From NCBI RefSeq assembly GCF_017813395.1, contig NZ_JAGIZB010000002.1, forward strand, positions 186,001 through 250,000: a stretch of DNA of 64,000 nt, given 5' to 3'. Position numbers and translations under genes: made by a program. Every line of letters starts with the position of its first letter. Position 1 is the first letter of the stretch. This DNA is from Pararoseomonas baculiformis. Its GTDB lineage: Bacteria > Pseudomonadota > Alphaproteobacteria > Acetobacterales > Acetobacteraceae. Shown in pieces: positions 7,746 through 16,774 of this stretch. Below the pieces are notes generated by a model. The model did not search any database, was not told the DNA's origin, and worked only from the letters and a program-made list of their open reading frames with translations.

Positions 7746-9455
7746 TCAGCCATAGAGATCGGCGATGGCCCCGGCGTTGCGTTCGAGCACGATGCGGCGC
7801 TTCACCTTCATCGTGGGGGTGAGGGTGCCGTCCTCCACCGTGAAGGGTGAAACGGCGGTCCATTTGCGGATGCGCTCGGGGCCGCTGAGCTTGCCGTTGA
7901 TGCGCTGGATCGCCTTCTCGGCCGAGGCGCCCTCCGCCGGGACGACGAGGGCGACGATGCCGGGCCGGCCTTCCCCGGCGACCACGGCCTGGGCGATCTC
8001 GGGCTCCGCCATCAGCAGGGTTTCGATCCGGGCGGGGCTGACCATGTCGCCGCCGAGGGTCTTGATGAAGTCCTTCTTGCGGTCGGTGATGGTGATGCGG
8101 CCCGCCTCGTCAATCGTGCCGACATCCCCTGTGTGCAGCCAGGGATCGTCCTCGCCGGGTGGGGTGGAGAGCGCGCGGGCGGTGGATTCCGGGTCCCCCC
8201 AGTACCCATCCATCACCAGCGGGCCGCGGACGAGGAGCTCGCCATCCTCGGCGATCCTGGCCTCGACCCCCGCCACGGGGGCGCCGACGGTGCGGCGGTG
8301 ATTGTCCCAGGGAAGGTTCACCGAGACGACGGGGCCCGCCTCGGTCTGCCCGTAGCCCTGGAGCACGGTCACCCCGAGGGCGAGGAAAAAGCCGGATAGG
8401 TCGGGGTCAAGCCTGGCGCCGCCGGAGACCATGGCGACGAGGCGGCTGCCAAAGCGGGCCTGGACCTTTCTGCGGACCAGGCGGTCCAGCACCGCATCCT
8501 CCAGCTTTTCGAGAAGATTCAGCGGCGGTCCGTCCATCCGGCGGAGGCCGAGGGTGACGGCGCGCTCGAACAGCCCTCGCTTCCAGGGCTTCTCCTTCTC
8601 CAACCCGGCCAGGATGCGGCCGCGCAGCACCTCGAACAGGCGGGGGACGGCGGTGATGAGTTGGGGCTGGACCTCCTGGAACTCCGCCGCCAGCCGTTCC
8701 GCCCCGCGGGAGAAGACGATCTCGATGCCGCAGGCCGGGAAGAGGAAGCCGCCCACCGTGTGCTCATAGGCATGGGAGAGGGGCAGGAAGGAGAGATAGC
8801 AGGCACCTGTCCATTCAAGCCCGAGCCGATGCAGGAAGGGCCGCACCCCCGCGGTGTTCGCGAGCATCGCGCGGTGTGGAAGCATCACGCCCTTGGGCAG
8901 GCCGCCGGTGCCGGAGGTGTAGATGAGGCAGGCCAGGCGGCCCTCCGGGATGTGCTGGACCTCCGCCACCAGCATCGCGAGATCGCCCGGCGTGGCCGCG
9001 AGGGTGGACCAGGCCAGGATGCCCGGCGCGTCCTCAAGGCAGACCAGCAGGTCCAGCCCGGCCTCGCCCGCGGCCTCGCGCAGGCGCTGGGCCAAGCGGG
9101 CCGTGCCGGCGATGGCGACGCGGGCACCGCTGTCGCGCAGGATATGGGCGTGGTCCTGGACCGTGTTGGTCGTGTAGGTCGGGACCGTGACGGCGCCGAT
9201 GGCCATGATGGCCGTGTCGGCGATCAGGAATTCCGGGCGGCTGTCGCTGACCAGCACCACCCTGTCCCCGGGGGAGACGCCCTGGGCGCGCAGCCCCGCC
9301 GCCACGTTGGCAACCGCCAGGGCGAAATCCCGCCATGTCGTCCGCTTCCAGCCGCCGCCTTCCCAGTGCCGGATCATCGGCTGCTCCGGATGACGGGCGG
9401 CAAGCCCCAGCATCATCCCGGGCAGGCTCGTCCAGCGCGCCATATCCTGACTCAT
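7746..9455 (-). CDS. AMP-binding acyl-CoA synthetase (long-chain fatty acid-CoA ligase type)
   Basis: A 569-residue ANL-superfamily ligase that activates a carboxylic acid to its CoA ester through an acyl-adenylate. Marks: the P-loop-like YTSGTGGLPKGVMLPH at residues 179-194, YGQTEAGPVV in the middle, HTGDVGTIDEAGRITITDRKKD for the hinge, and a C-terminal lobe ending with the TPTMKVKR segment that carries the catalytic Lys. Length and motifs fit FadD-type or FACL-type ligases. The start lies close to the divergent peptidase gene, so both promoters share under 100 bases. The acyl chain length is not predictable. Confidence 0.93.
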   Translation of the reverse strand: MSQDMARWTSLPGMMLGLAARHPEQPMIRHWEGGGWKRTTWRDFALAVANVAAGLRAQGVSPGDRVVLVSDSRPEFLIADTAIMAIGAVTVPTYTTNTVQDHAHILRDSGARVAIAGTARLAQRLREAAGEAGLDLLVCLEDAPGILAWSTLAATPGDLAMLVAEVQHIPEGRLACLIYTSGTGGLPKGVMLPHRAMLANTAGVRPFLHRLGLEWTGACYLSFLPLSHAYEHTVGGFLFPACGIEIVFSRGAERLAAEFQEVQPQLITAVPRLFEVLRGRILAGLEKEKPWKRGLFERAVTLGLRRMDGPPLNLLEKLEDAVLDRLVRRKVQARFGSRLVAMVSGGARLDPDLSGFFLALGVTVLQGYGQTEAGPVVSVNLPWDNHRRTVGAPVAGVEARIAEDGELLVRGPLVMDGYWGDPESTARALSTPPGEDDPWLHTGDVGTIDEAGRITITDRKKDFIKTLGGDMVSPARIETLLMAEPEIAQAVVAGEGRPGIVALVVPAEGASAEKAIQRINGKLSGPERIRKWTAVSPFTVEDGTLTPTMKVKRRIVLERNAGAIADLYG

Positions 9456-9534
9456 GCCGCTCCCTTGTCGCCGCTTTGATCCACCGACCCCGGGGGCGCG
9501 GCCTTGGCTCGCCCTCTCGGGGGCTTATATCGGG

Positions 9535-11415
9535 ATGGAGAATCCCGATTCCACAAGGCCCTTCCTTTTGATGAACCTGCACAAGCCGCTTCCCCTGCGC
9601 GACACCGAGGCCCGGATCGGGGGTGCCCGGGAAGGAGAGGTGCTGCCGGAATGGGATCTGCGGGACCTCTATGCCCGTCCGGACGACCCGAGGCTGCTGG
9701 GCGACCTGGATGCCGCCGAGGCCTCGGCCCGGGCCTTCGAGGGGCGCTATGCGGGCAAGCTGGCTTCCCTTTCGGGTGATGCGCTGGAAGCCGGGCTGCG
9801 GGAATACGAGCGCATCGAGGAGGTGCTCGGCCGCGCGATGTCCTATGCACAGCTGCTCTTCAGCGGCGATGCGCAGAATGCCGAGAACGGGCGTTTCTAC
9901 CAGACGATGCAGGAGCGGGTCACGCTCATCGGCAGCCATCTGCTCTTCTTCACGCTGGAACTGAACCGGCTGGACGACAGCCTGCTGGAATCGCGCATGG
10001 CGTCCTCCGCCGCCCTGGCGCGCTGGCGGCCCTGGCTGCGGGACCTGCGCGTGTTCCGCCCGCACCAGCTCTCGGATGAGGCGGAGAAGCTGCTGCACGA
10101 GAAGGAGGTGACGGGCCGCTCGGCCTGGAACCGCCTGTTCGACGAGACCATCGCCCATATGCGCGTGCCCGTGACGCGCGAGGGCCGGGCGGAGGAGCTG
10201 ACCGTCTCGGCGGCGTTGAACCTGCTCTCCAACCGCGACCGGGCGGTGCGGGAGGCGGCGGCGGCCGGCATTTCCAAGGCGTTCGGGGAGAATGTCCGCC
10301 TCTTCTCCCTCATCACGAACACGCTGGCCAAGGACAAGGAGATCATCGACGGCTGGCGGAACTATCCGCGGCCCGGAACCTCCCGCAACCGCGCCAACAT
10401 GGTGGAGGACGAGGTGGTCGATGCGCTCGTCTCCGCGGTGGTGGAGAGCTACCCGCGCCTGTCCCACCGTTACTACGCCATGAAGGCGAAGTGGCTGGGG
10501 CTGGACCGGATGAAGCACTGGGACCGCAACGCGCCCCTGCCGGGCGATGTGGACCGGACCATTCCGTGGCGTGATGCGCAGGAGCGGGTGCTGACGGCCT
10601 ATGGAGCCTTCAGCCCGGAACTGGCATCCCTGGGCCGCGACTTCTTCGACAAGCCCTGGATCGATGCGGCGCTGCGCCCGGGCAAGGCCAGCGGTGCCTT
10701 CGCGCACCCCACCGTGCCTTCCGCGCATCCCTATCTGCTCGTGAACTACCATGGCAAGACGCGGGACGTGATGACGCTGGCGCATGAGCTCGGGCATGGC
10801 GTGCACCAGCGGCTGGCGGCGCAGCAGGGCTACCTGATGTCCGGCACGCCGCTGACCCTGGCCGAGACGGCGAGCGTCTTCGGCGAGATGCTCACCTTCC
10901 GCGCCATGCTGGACGGCGAGACCGATCCGGCGCGGCGGCGGCTGATGCTGGCCTCCAAGGTGGAGGACATGCTGAACACGGTGGTGCGGCAGATTGCCTT
11001 CTACCGTTTCGAGACGCTTCTGCATGACGAGCGCCGGACGGGCGAGGTTTCCTCCGAGCGGATCGCCGAGATCTGGATGCAGGTGCAGCGCGAAAGCCTC
11101 GGCCCCGCTTTCGACTTCACGCCGGATTACGGGGTTTACTGGTCCTACATCCCGCATTTCGTGCACACGCCCTTCTACGTCTATGCCTATGCCTTCGGGG
11201 ACTGCCTGGTGAACGCGCTCTACGGCGTGTACCAGGACGGCCAGGTGCCGGATTTCGAGGCCAAGTATCTCGACCTGCTCAGGGCGGGCGGAACGCTGCG
11301 GCACCAGGAGCTGCTGGCCCCCTTCGGGCTGGACGCCTCCGATCCGAAATTCTGGATGCGGGGCCTTGATGTGATCGCTGGCTTCATCGACGAGCTTGAG
11401 CGCGCCGATGGCTGA
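9535..11415 (+). CDS. pepF: M3 family oligoendopeptidase F
   Basis: A zinc oligopeptidase, 626 residues from the ATG at 9535. An in-frame ATG at 9571 is the alternative start. The catalytic zinc motif HELGH is at residues 417-421, within MTLAHELGHGVHQ, followed by the third zinc ligand region ETASVFGE. The C-terminal YIPHFVHTPFYVYAYAFG segment is typical of M3B enzymes. These cytosolic enzymes clear peptides of about 6-20 residues. No signal peptide is seen. The stop overlaps the next gene by 8 bases, so translation is probably coupled. Confidence 0.93.
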   Translation: MENPDSTRPFLLMNLHKPLPLRDTEARIGGAREGEVLPEWDLRDLYARPDDPRLLGDLDAAEASARAFEGRYAGKLASLSGDALEAGLREYERIEEVLGRAMSYAQLLFSGDAQNAENGRFYQTMQERVTLIGSHLLFFTLELNRLDDSLLESRMASSAALARWRPWLRDLRVFRPHQLSDEAEKLLHEKEVTGRSAWNRLFDETIAHMRVPVTREGRAEELTVSAALNLLSNRDRAVREAAAAGISKAFGENVRLFSLITNTLAKDKEIIDGWRNYPRPGTSRNRANMVEDEVVDALVSAVVESYPRLSHRYYAMKAKWLGLDRMKHWDRNAPLPGDVDRTIPWRDAQERVLTAYGAFSPELASLGRDFFDKPWIDAALRPGKASGAFAHPTVPSAHPYLLVNYHGKTRDVMTLAHELGHGVHQRLAAQQGYLMSGTPLTLAETASVFGEMLTFRAMLDGETDPARRRLMLASKVEDMLNTVVRQIAFYRFETLLHDERRTGEVSSERIAEIWMQVQRESLGPAFDFTPDYGVYWSYIPHFVHTPFYVYAYAFGDCLVNALYGVYQDGQVPDFEAKYLDLLRAGGTLRHQELLAPFGLDASDPKFWMRGLDVIAGFIDELERADG

Positions 11416-12775
11416 GGACCGCGAGAACACGCTGTTCGGCGAGATCCGCCGGATGGCGCGCACCTCCGGCGCGGTGGGCGGCATTGCCGCCCGCGTCGCG
11501 GGTGAGCGCTTCCTCGGCATCAAGACCGACAAGGCGGCGCATGCCGAGGACCTGAAATCCATCCTTGGCGGCCTGAAGGGGCCGCTGATGAAGGTCGCGC
11601 AGTTCCTTTCCACCGTGCCGAACGCCCTGCCGGAGGAATATGCGCAGCAGCTTGCATCGCTGCAGGCGAATGCGCCGCCCATGGGCTGGGCCTTCGTGCG
11701 CCGGCGCATGGGGACCGAGCTTGGCCCGGGCTGGGAGGGCCGGTTCCGGGAATTCGGGCGCGAAGCGGCGGCCGCGGCCTCGCTCGGGCAGGTGCATCGG
11801 GCCATGCTGCCCGATGGCAAGCAGGTGGCGTGCAAGCTGCAGTACCCGGACATGCCAAGCGTGGTGGAGGCCGATCTCCGCCAGCTCCGAATGGCCATGG
11901 GCCTCTATGCGCGGATGGACAACACCATCCAGCACGACGACGTGTACGAGGAGTTGCGCGAGCGGCTCCGTGAGGAGCTGGATTACGAGCGTGAGGCCGC
12001 GCAGATGCGCATGTACGGCATCATGCTGGCCGAGGTGCCGCATGTGCATGTGCCCACGCCGGTGCGCGAGCTGACGACCAGGCGGCTTCTGACCATGACC
12101 TGGCTGGACGGGCGTTCCATCCTGACGCGGCTGGAGGAGGATCCCTCGCTGGAGGAACGGAACGCCTATGCCAAGGCGCTGTTCCATGCCTGGTACGTGC
12201 CGCTCTACCGGTACGGCGTGATCCATGGCGACCCGCATCTCGGCAACTATCAGGTGCGGCCGGACGAGGGGGGCATCAACCTCCTGGATTTCGGCGCGAT
12301 CCGCGTTTTCCCGCCCCGCTTCATCACCGGCACGCTCACCCTCTATGAGGCGGTGCGGGACGGGGACAACGACAAGGCGGCGCATGCCTTCGAGCTCTGG
12401 GGCTTCAAGGACCTGAAGCGCGAGACCATGGAGGTGCTGCTCCGCTGGGCCCGTTTCCTTTACGAGCCGCTCCTGGAAGACCGGGTGCGGACGGTGCAGG
12501 AGACGAATGACCCGCAATTCGGCCGGAAGGTGGCCGAGGAGGTTCATGCCGGGCTCAAGCGCGTGGGTGGTGTGCGCCCGCCGCGGGAATTCGTGCTGAT
12601 GGACCGCGCGGCGGTGGGGCTGGGCAGCGTGTTCCTGCGCCTGAAGGCGGAGATGAACTGGCACAACCTGTTCCACGAGCTGATCGACGACTACCGCGAG
12701 GCGGATCTGGCCGAGCGCCAGGCCTCGGCACTGGCTAAGGCCGGGGTGCCGCCGACGGAGACGCCCGCGGTCTGA
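11408..12775 (+). CDS. ABC1/UbiB-type atypical kinase-like protein
   Basis: A 455-residue AarF/UbiB/ADCK family protein. This family supports ubiquinone biosynthesis or handling. Visible elements: the KxGQ-like motif as KVAQF near residue 62 (Gly replaced by Ala), the Ala-rich loop AAAASLGQVH near 120, the Lys of VACKLQYP, EELDYEREA, the catalytic HGDPHLGN at 273-280, and the metal-binding DFG at 294-296. The ATG overlaps the pepF stop by 8 bases (ATGGCTGA). COQ9 lies 8 kb away and is not in this transcript. A kinase or ATPase role is family knowledge; the lipid substrate is unknown. Confidence 0.9.
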   Translation: MAEDRENTLFGEIRRMARTSGAVGGIAARVAGERFLGIKTDKAAHAEDLKSILGGLKGPLMKVAQFLSTVPNALPEEYAQQLASLQANAPPMGWAFVRRRMGTELGPGWEGRFREFGREAAAAASLGQVHRAMLPDGKQVACKLQYPDMPSVVEADLRQLRMAMGLYARMDNTIQHDDVYEELRERLREELDYEREAAQMRMYGIMLAEVPHVHVPTPVRELTTRRLLTMTWLDGRSILTRLEEDPSLEERNAYAKALFHAWYVPLYRYGVIHGDPHLGNYQVRPDEGGINLLDFGAIRVFPPRFITGTLTLYEAVRDGDNDKAAHAFELWGFKDLKRETMEVLLRWARFLYEPLLEDRVRTVQETNDPQFGRKVAEEVHAGLKRVGGVRPPREFVLMDRAAVGLGSVFLRLKAEMNWHNLFHELIDDYREADLAERQASALAKAGVPPTETPAV

Positions 12776-12779
12776 TCCG

Positions 12780-13547
12780 TCAGGCCGGGCCCAAGGTTTC
12801 GGTCAGCGTCACCCGGCGTGCGTCGCGCAGCGCGCGGCGCATCGCCTCCTGCTCCGTCCAGCGTGCATCGGCCGGAAGGCGGATGGCGCTGCAGTGCAGG
12901 ACCAGCTCCCCGACCCGGAAGGGCCAGGGGGTGAGAAGCCAGTGCGCGGGGGCGCCGCGCGTGAGCTTCAGGCTGGCCAGGGTGCCGTCCATGGTTGGGG
13001 CTTCTCCGGCTGCGCCCTCATGGTTGAAGCAGAGCGCCAGGGAGAGGGCGTCGGCCACCGCGACCAGGGCGGCATTGGCGTTCACCAGCGCGGGATCCGC
13101 GCCGAGCGCCTCTGCCCAGGCCGCCTGCAGGGCGGATTGTTCCTCCAGGTAGCGGGTTCTGGCCTGCCGGTCCTCCGGGCTCTCGCGTTCGGGATTCGCG
13201 TAGCGCGTATAGATATGCGTCCCGTGGCGGGAGATGAGCAGGGCGGGCCAGAGACCCCATGCCGCCCGGGCCAGTTCCACCCCGCGCGCCCACATCGGGG
13301 CATGGATGGCGGGGCCGATGGCGGTGAAGGCGTGTGGAAGGCCGGTTCGCGGGTCAAGGCTTGGGGCACTCTCCCATTCCATCCAGGCCACGTCGTGCTG
13401 GGACGCCGCTAAAATCACCTCCGCCGCGGGTTCCGGGGCGGCGAAGCCTGGGCCACCCCAGGCCGCCAGGATCTGGCCGGAAAGGAGCGCGTGGGCGGGC
13501 TGGGGGATGAGGAGGCGCGCGCCGTCCTCGGCTTCGCGAAGGATCAT
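12780..13547 (-). CDS. DUF3891 family protein
   Basis: A 255-residue soluble protein. The conserved DUF3891 pattern is present: MILREAEDGARLLIPQPAHALLSGQ at the start, then AASQHDVAWMEWE with an HD pair, PRTGLPHAFTAI, and ISRHG near residue 110. The scattered His and Asp residues suggest an HD-like metal site, but no activity is established that I know of. It faces the ABC1 gene with only 4 bases between stop codons. Confidence 0.82.
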   Translation of the reverse strand: MILREAEDGARLLIPQPAHALLSGQILAAWGGPGFAAPEPAAEVILAASQHDVAWMEWESAPSLDPRTGLPHAFTAIGPAIHAPMWARGVELARAAWGLWPALLISRHGTHIYTRYANPERESPEDRQARTRYLEEQSALQAAWAEALGADPALVNANAALVAVADALSLALCFNHEGAAGEAPTMDGTLASLKLTRGAPAHWLLTPWPFRVGELVLHCSAIRLPADARWTEQEAMRRALRDARRVTLTETLGPA

Positions 13548-13727
13548 GCCGTTCTAACGCGCGAGGCCTCATCCCGACGCGCCGCTCCCTACCGGAAGCA
13601 TTGTTTCGCCCGAGGGGCATCCCGCAGGCCAGAATTGCGCCCCACGCGGGTTGTGCATCACGGGTTCGGGCTTGCGCCTTTCTGAACGCGCCGCAATCCT
13701 CGCCGCCCATAAGCGCGACGGGATCGG

Positions 13728-14879
13728 ATGATGCGGCTTGCCGTTTTAAAGGAGCGCCGGGCGGATGAGGCCCGGGTGGCGGCAACCCCGGAGACGGCCA
13801 GGAAACTGATCGCGCTGGGCTGCACCGTCACAGTGGAGAGCGGGGCGGGCCTCTCGGCCGGCTTCCCCGACACGGCCTATGCCGAGGCCGGGGCCGAGAT
13901 CGCGGCGGATGCGGCCTCTGCCCTGGCCGGGGCCGGGATCGTGCTGAAGGTGCGGGCTCCGCTGGCCGCGGGCGATGGGACGCTGGACGAGCTGGCGCTG
14001 ATACCGCGCGGCGCGCTGCTGATCGGCACGATGGGCGCCGACAAGGATGCGGCCGGCCGTTACGCCGCCGCCGGGGTGGATGCGGCGGCGATGGAGATGC
14101 TGCCGCGCATCACCCGGGCGCAGAGCATGGACGTGCTCTCCTCCCAGGCCAATCTCGCGGGCTACCGTGCCGTGATCGAGGCGGCCGGAGCCTTCGATCG
14201 GGGCTTTCCCATGCTGATGACCGCGGCGGGCACCATCCCGGCCGCGAATGTGCTGGTGATGGGCGCGGGCGTTGCCGGACTCCAGGCCATCGCGACGGCG
14301 CGGCGCCTGGGCGGGCGCGTCTCGGCCACCGATGTGCGGCCGGCGGCGAAGGAGGAGATCAAGTCCCTCGGCGCCAGCTTCGTCGGCTATGAGGACGAGG
14401 AGAGCCGGGCGGCGCAGACCGCGGGTGGCTATGCCAAGGCGATGAGCGCCGAGTTCCTTGCCCGCCAGGCCGAGGTGGTGGCGGGCGCGATCCCCAAGAT
14501 GGACATCGTGGTCTGCACCGCGCTGGTGCAGGGGCGGAAGGCGCCCATCCTGGTGACGGAGGCGATGGTCGCCTCCATGAAGCCGGGCTCGGTGATCGTG
14601 GACATCGCCAGCGATGCGGGCGGCAATTGCGCGCTGACCCAGCCGGGCGAGAAGCTGGTCACGGGCCAGGGCGTGACGATCCTGGGATACCGCAACTGGC
14701 CCGCGCGCATCCCGGCGGCGGCGAGCAGCCTCTATGCGCGCAACCTGCTGACCTTCCTGACCACCTTCTGGGACAAGGACACCTCCCGCCCGGTGCTGCC
14801 GGCGGAGGATGACCTGGTGCGCGGCGTGATGCTGACGCGCGGCGGCCAGGTGGTGCATCCGAATTTCGCGGCCGGCTGA
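13728..14879 (+). CDS. pntAA: NAD(P) transhydrogenase subunit alpha part 1
   Basis: The NAD(H)-binding soluble domain (dI) of proton-translocating transhydrogenase, which makes NADPH from NADH using the proton gradient. It is 383 residues. The N-terminal alanine-dehydrogenase-like part begins MRLAVLKERR. SQANLAGYRAVIEAA lies near residue 137, the Rossmann loop VLVMGAGVAGLQAIATARRLG near 173, and the mobile loop region GGYAKAMS near 229. The next gene starts 13 bases later, giving the three-gene alphaproteobacterial arrangement pntAA-pntAB-pntB. Confidence 0.96.
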   Translation: MMRLAVLKERRADEARVAATPETARKLIALGCTVTVESGAGLSAGFPDTAYAEAGAEIAADAASALAGAGIVLKVRAPLAAGDGTLDELALIPRGALLIGTMGADKDAAGRYAAAGVDAAAMEMLPRITRAQSMDVLSSQANLAGYRAVIEAAGAFDRGFPMLMTAAGTIPAANVLVMGAGVAGLQAIATARRLGGRVSATDVRPAAKEEIKSLGASFVGYEDEESRAAQTAGGYAKAMSAEFLARQAEVVAGAIPKMDIVVCTALVQGRKAPILVTEAMVASMKPGSVIVDIASDAGGNCALTQPGEKLVTGQGVTILGYRNWPARIPAAASSLYARNLLTFLTTFWDKDTSRPVLPAEDDLVRGVMLTRGGQVVHPNFAAG

Positions 14880-14892
14880 GGGAATCCAAGAC

Positions 14893-15297
14893 ATGAATGC
14901 TGAGGAACTGGCCCTCCGCGCCCAGGCCATGGCCGAGCGCGCCATGGCCCTGGCCCTGGAGGCTCGCGCGGCGGCCGGAGAGGCCATGCCCGCCATCGAG
15001 CAAGGGGCGGCGGCGGCCGAGCCCTTCCTGCTGCTGCTCACCATTTTCCTGCTGGCCTGCTTCGTCGGCTACCATGTGGTGTGGAGCGTGACGCCGGCGC
15101 TACATTCGCCGCTGATGGGCGTGACGAACGCCATCTCCTCGGTGATCGTGGTGGGCGCGATGCTGGCCACGGGGCTGGGGGAATCCTGGCTCGCCCAGGC
15201 CTTCGGCTTCCTGGCGGTGACGCTGGCCGCGGTGAACATTTTCGGGGGCTTCCTCGTCACCCGGCGGATGCTTGCCATGTTCCAGCGGAAGGGCTGA
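14893..15297 (+). CDS. pntAB: NAD(P) transhydrogenase subunit alpha part 2
   Basis: A 134-residue integral membrane part (dIIa) of the transhydrogenase. It has an N-terminal amphipathic Ala/Glu-rich helix and then four hydrophobic spans: residues about 44-60, 63-70 with GYHVVWSVTPALHSPLMGVTNAIS, 77-95 and 100-118. The HSPLMGVTNAIS sequence is the diagnostic proton-channel segment. It sits between pntAA and pntB with short gaps. Confidence 0.96.
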   Translation: MNAEELALRAQAMAERAMALALEARAAAGEAMPAIEQGAAAAEPFLLLLTIFLLACFVGYHVVWSVTPALHSPLMGVTNAISSVIVVGAMLATGLGESWLAQAFGFLAVTLAAVNIFGGFLVTRRMLAMFQRKG

Positions 15298-15301
15298 GGC
15301 G

Positions 15302-16714
15302 ATGTCCCACACGCTTTCAACCCTGGCCTATCTCGTCGCCTCCATCCTGTTCATCTTGGCGCTGAAAGGGCTTTCCCACCCCTCCACCAGCCGCCGCGGC
15401 AACCTGATGGGCATGGTGGGCATGGGGATCGCCATCCTGGCCACCCTCGCCGTGCCGGGCATGCGCCTGGGCGGGATCGGGCTGATCCTCTCGGGGCTCC
15501 TGATCGGCGGCACCATCGGTGCGGTGATCGCCAGGCGGATCCAGATGACCTCGCTGCCGCAGCTCGTCGCGGCCTTCCACTCGCTCGTGGGCCTCGCGGC
15601 GGTCTTCGTCGCGGCGTCCGCGCTCTATGCGCCGCAGAGCTTCGGCATCGGCGTGCCCGGGGATATCCATGCGCAGTCCCTGGTGGAGATGTCGCTGGGC
15701 CTTGCCATCGGCGCCATCACCTTCTCCGGCTCGGTGATCGCCTTCGCGAAGCTGGATGGGCGGATGTCGGGCGCGCCGATCCTGTTCAAGGGCCAGCACA
15801 TGCTGAACGCCGCGCTCGGCGTGCTGCTGCTGCTGCTGATCGCGGTCTTCGTCGCCACGGGCGGGCCGGCCTGGCTGTTCTGGCTGATCGCGCTGCTCTC
15901 CTTCGGGCTGGGCTTCCTGCTCATCATCCCGATCGGCGGCGCGGACATGCCGGTGGTGGTCTCGATGCTGAATTCCTATTCCGGCTGGGCGGCGGCGGGG
16001 ATCGGCTTCACCATCGGCAACCTGCTGCTGATCGTCACCGGCGCGCTGGTCGGCGCCTCGGGCGCCATCCTGTCCTACATCATGTGCAAGGGGATGAACC
16101 GCTCCATCCTCAACGTGCTTCTGGGCGGCTTCGGCGCGGAGGCCGGCGGCGCTCCCGCCGGCGGCGGGGCGGCGCAGCCCGCGCGGCCCGTGAAGTCCGG
16201 CAGCCCGGAGGACGCGGCCTACATCATGAAGAACGCCGGCAAGGTCATCATCGTGCCCGGCTACGGAATGGCGGTGGCCCAGGCGCAGCAGGTGGTGCGG
16301 GAAATGGCGGACCTCCTGAAGAAGGAGGGCGCGACGGTGGAATACGCCATCCACCCCGTCGCCGGCCGCATGCCGGGCCATATGAACGTGCTGCTGGCCG
16401 AGGCCAATGTTCCCTATGACGAGGTGCATGAGCTGGAGGAGATCAACCCCGAATTCGCCGAGGCCGACGTGGCCTACGTGATCGGGGCGAATGACGTGAC
16501 CAACCCGGCGGCCAAGACCGACAAGGCGTCCCCGATCTATGGCATGCCGATCCTCGACGTGGACCGGGCCAAGACGGTGTTCTTCGTCAAGCGCGGCATG
16601 TCCTCGGGCTATGCGGGAGTGGAGAACGAGCTGTTCTTCCGCGACAACACGATGATGCTGTTCGGCGACGCGAAGAAGGTGACGCAGCAGATCGTGCAGG
16701 CGCTTCAGAAATAG
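15302..16714 (+). CDS. pntB: NAD(P) transhydrogenase subunit beta
   Basis: A 470-residue subunit with the membrane domain dIIb (about nine spans in the first 270 residues) and the NADP(H)-binding dIII domain (about residues 310-470). dIII shows VIIVPGYGMAVAQAQ, HPVAGRMPGHMNVLLAEA, GANDVTNPAA and FFVKRGMSSGYAGVENELF. A Gly/Ala-rich linker joins the two domains. The start 4 bases after the pntAB stop confirms the operon. A hairpin follows the stop. Confidence 0.96.
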   Translation: MSHTLSTLAYLVASILFILALKGLSHPSTSRRGNLMGMVGMGIAILATLAVPGMRLGGIGLILSGLLIGGTIGAVIARRIQMTSLPQLVAAFHSLVGLAAVFVAASALYAPQSFGIGVPGDIHAQSLVEMSLGLAIGAITFSGSVIAFAKLDGRMSGAPILFKGQHMLNAALGVLLLLLIAVFVATGGPAWLFWLIALLSFGLGFLLIIPIGGADMPVVVSMLNSYSGWAAAGIGFTIGNLLLIVTGALVGASGAILSYIMCKGMNRSILNVLLGGFGAEAGGAPAGGGAAQPARPVKSGSPEDAAYIMKNAGKVIIVPGYGMAVAQAQQVVREMADLLKKEGATVEYAIHPVAGRMPGHMNVLLAEANVPYDEVHELEEINPEFAEADVAYVIGANDVTNPAAKTDKASPIYGMPILDVDRAKTVFFVKRGMSSGYAGVENELFFRDNTMMLFGDAKKVTQQIVQALQK

Positions 16715-16720
16715 CGCGCC

Positions 16721-16751
16721 GGGCCTGGGAGGGCTTGCCCCTCCCAGGCCC
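16721..16751. terminator. Perfect 13-base hairpin after pntB
   Basis: GGGCCTGGGAGGG pairs perfectly with CCCTCCCAGGCCC around a 5-base loop, between the convergent pntB and chaC genes. No T-run follows. It probably ends or protects both transcripts. Confidence 0.55.
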
Positions 16752-16774
16752 GCCTCGGGCGCCGCCGCGCCGGT

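Noticed and set aside
9034-11898. 954-codon minus-strand frame over pepF and the ABC1 gene
   Set aside because: Despite its length it has no domain and covers the HELGH peptidase and ABC1 motifs on the other strand.
13672-13713. Possible sigma-70 promoter before pntAA (TTGCGC and CATAAG)
   Set aside because: The boxes are about 30 bases apart, too far for a promoter.
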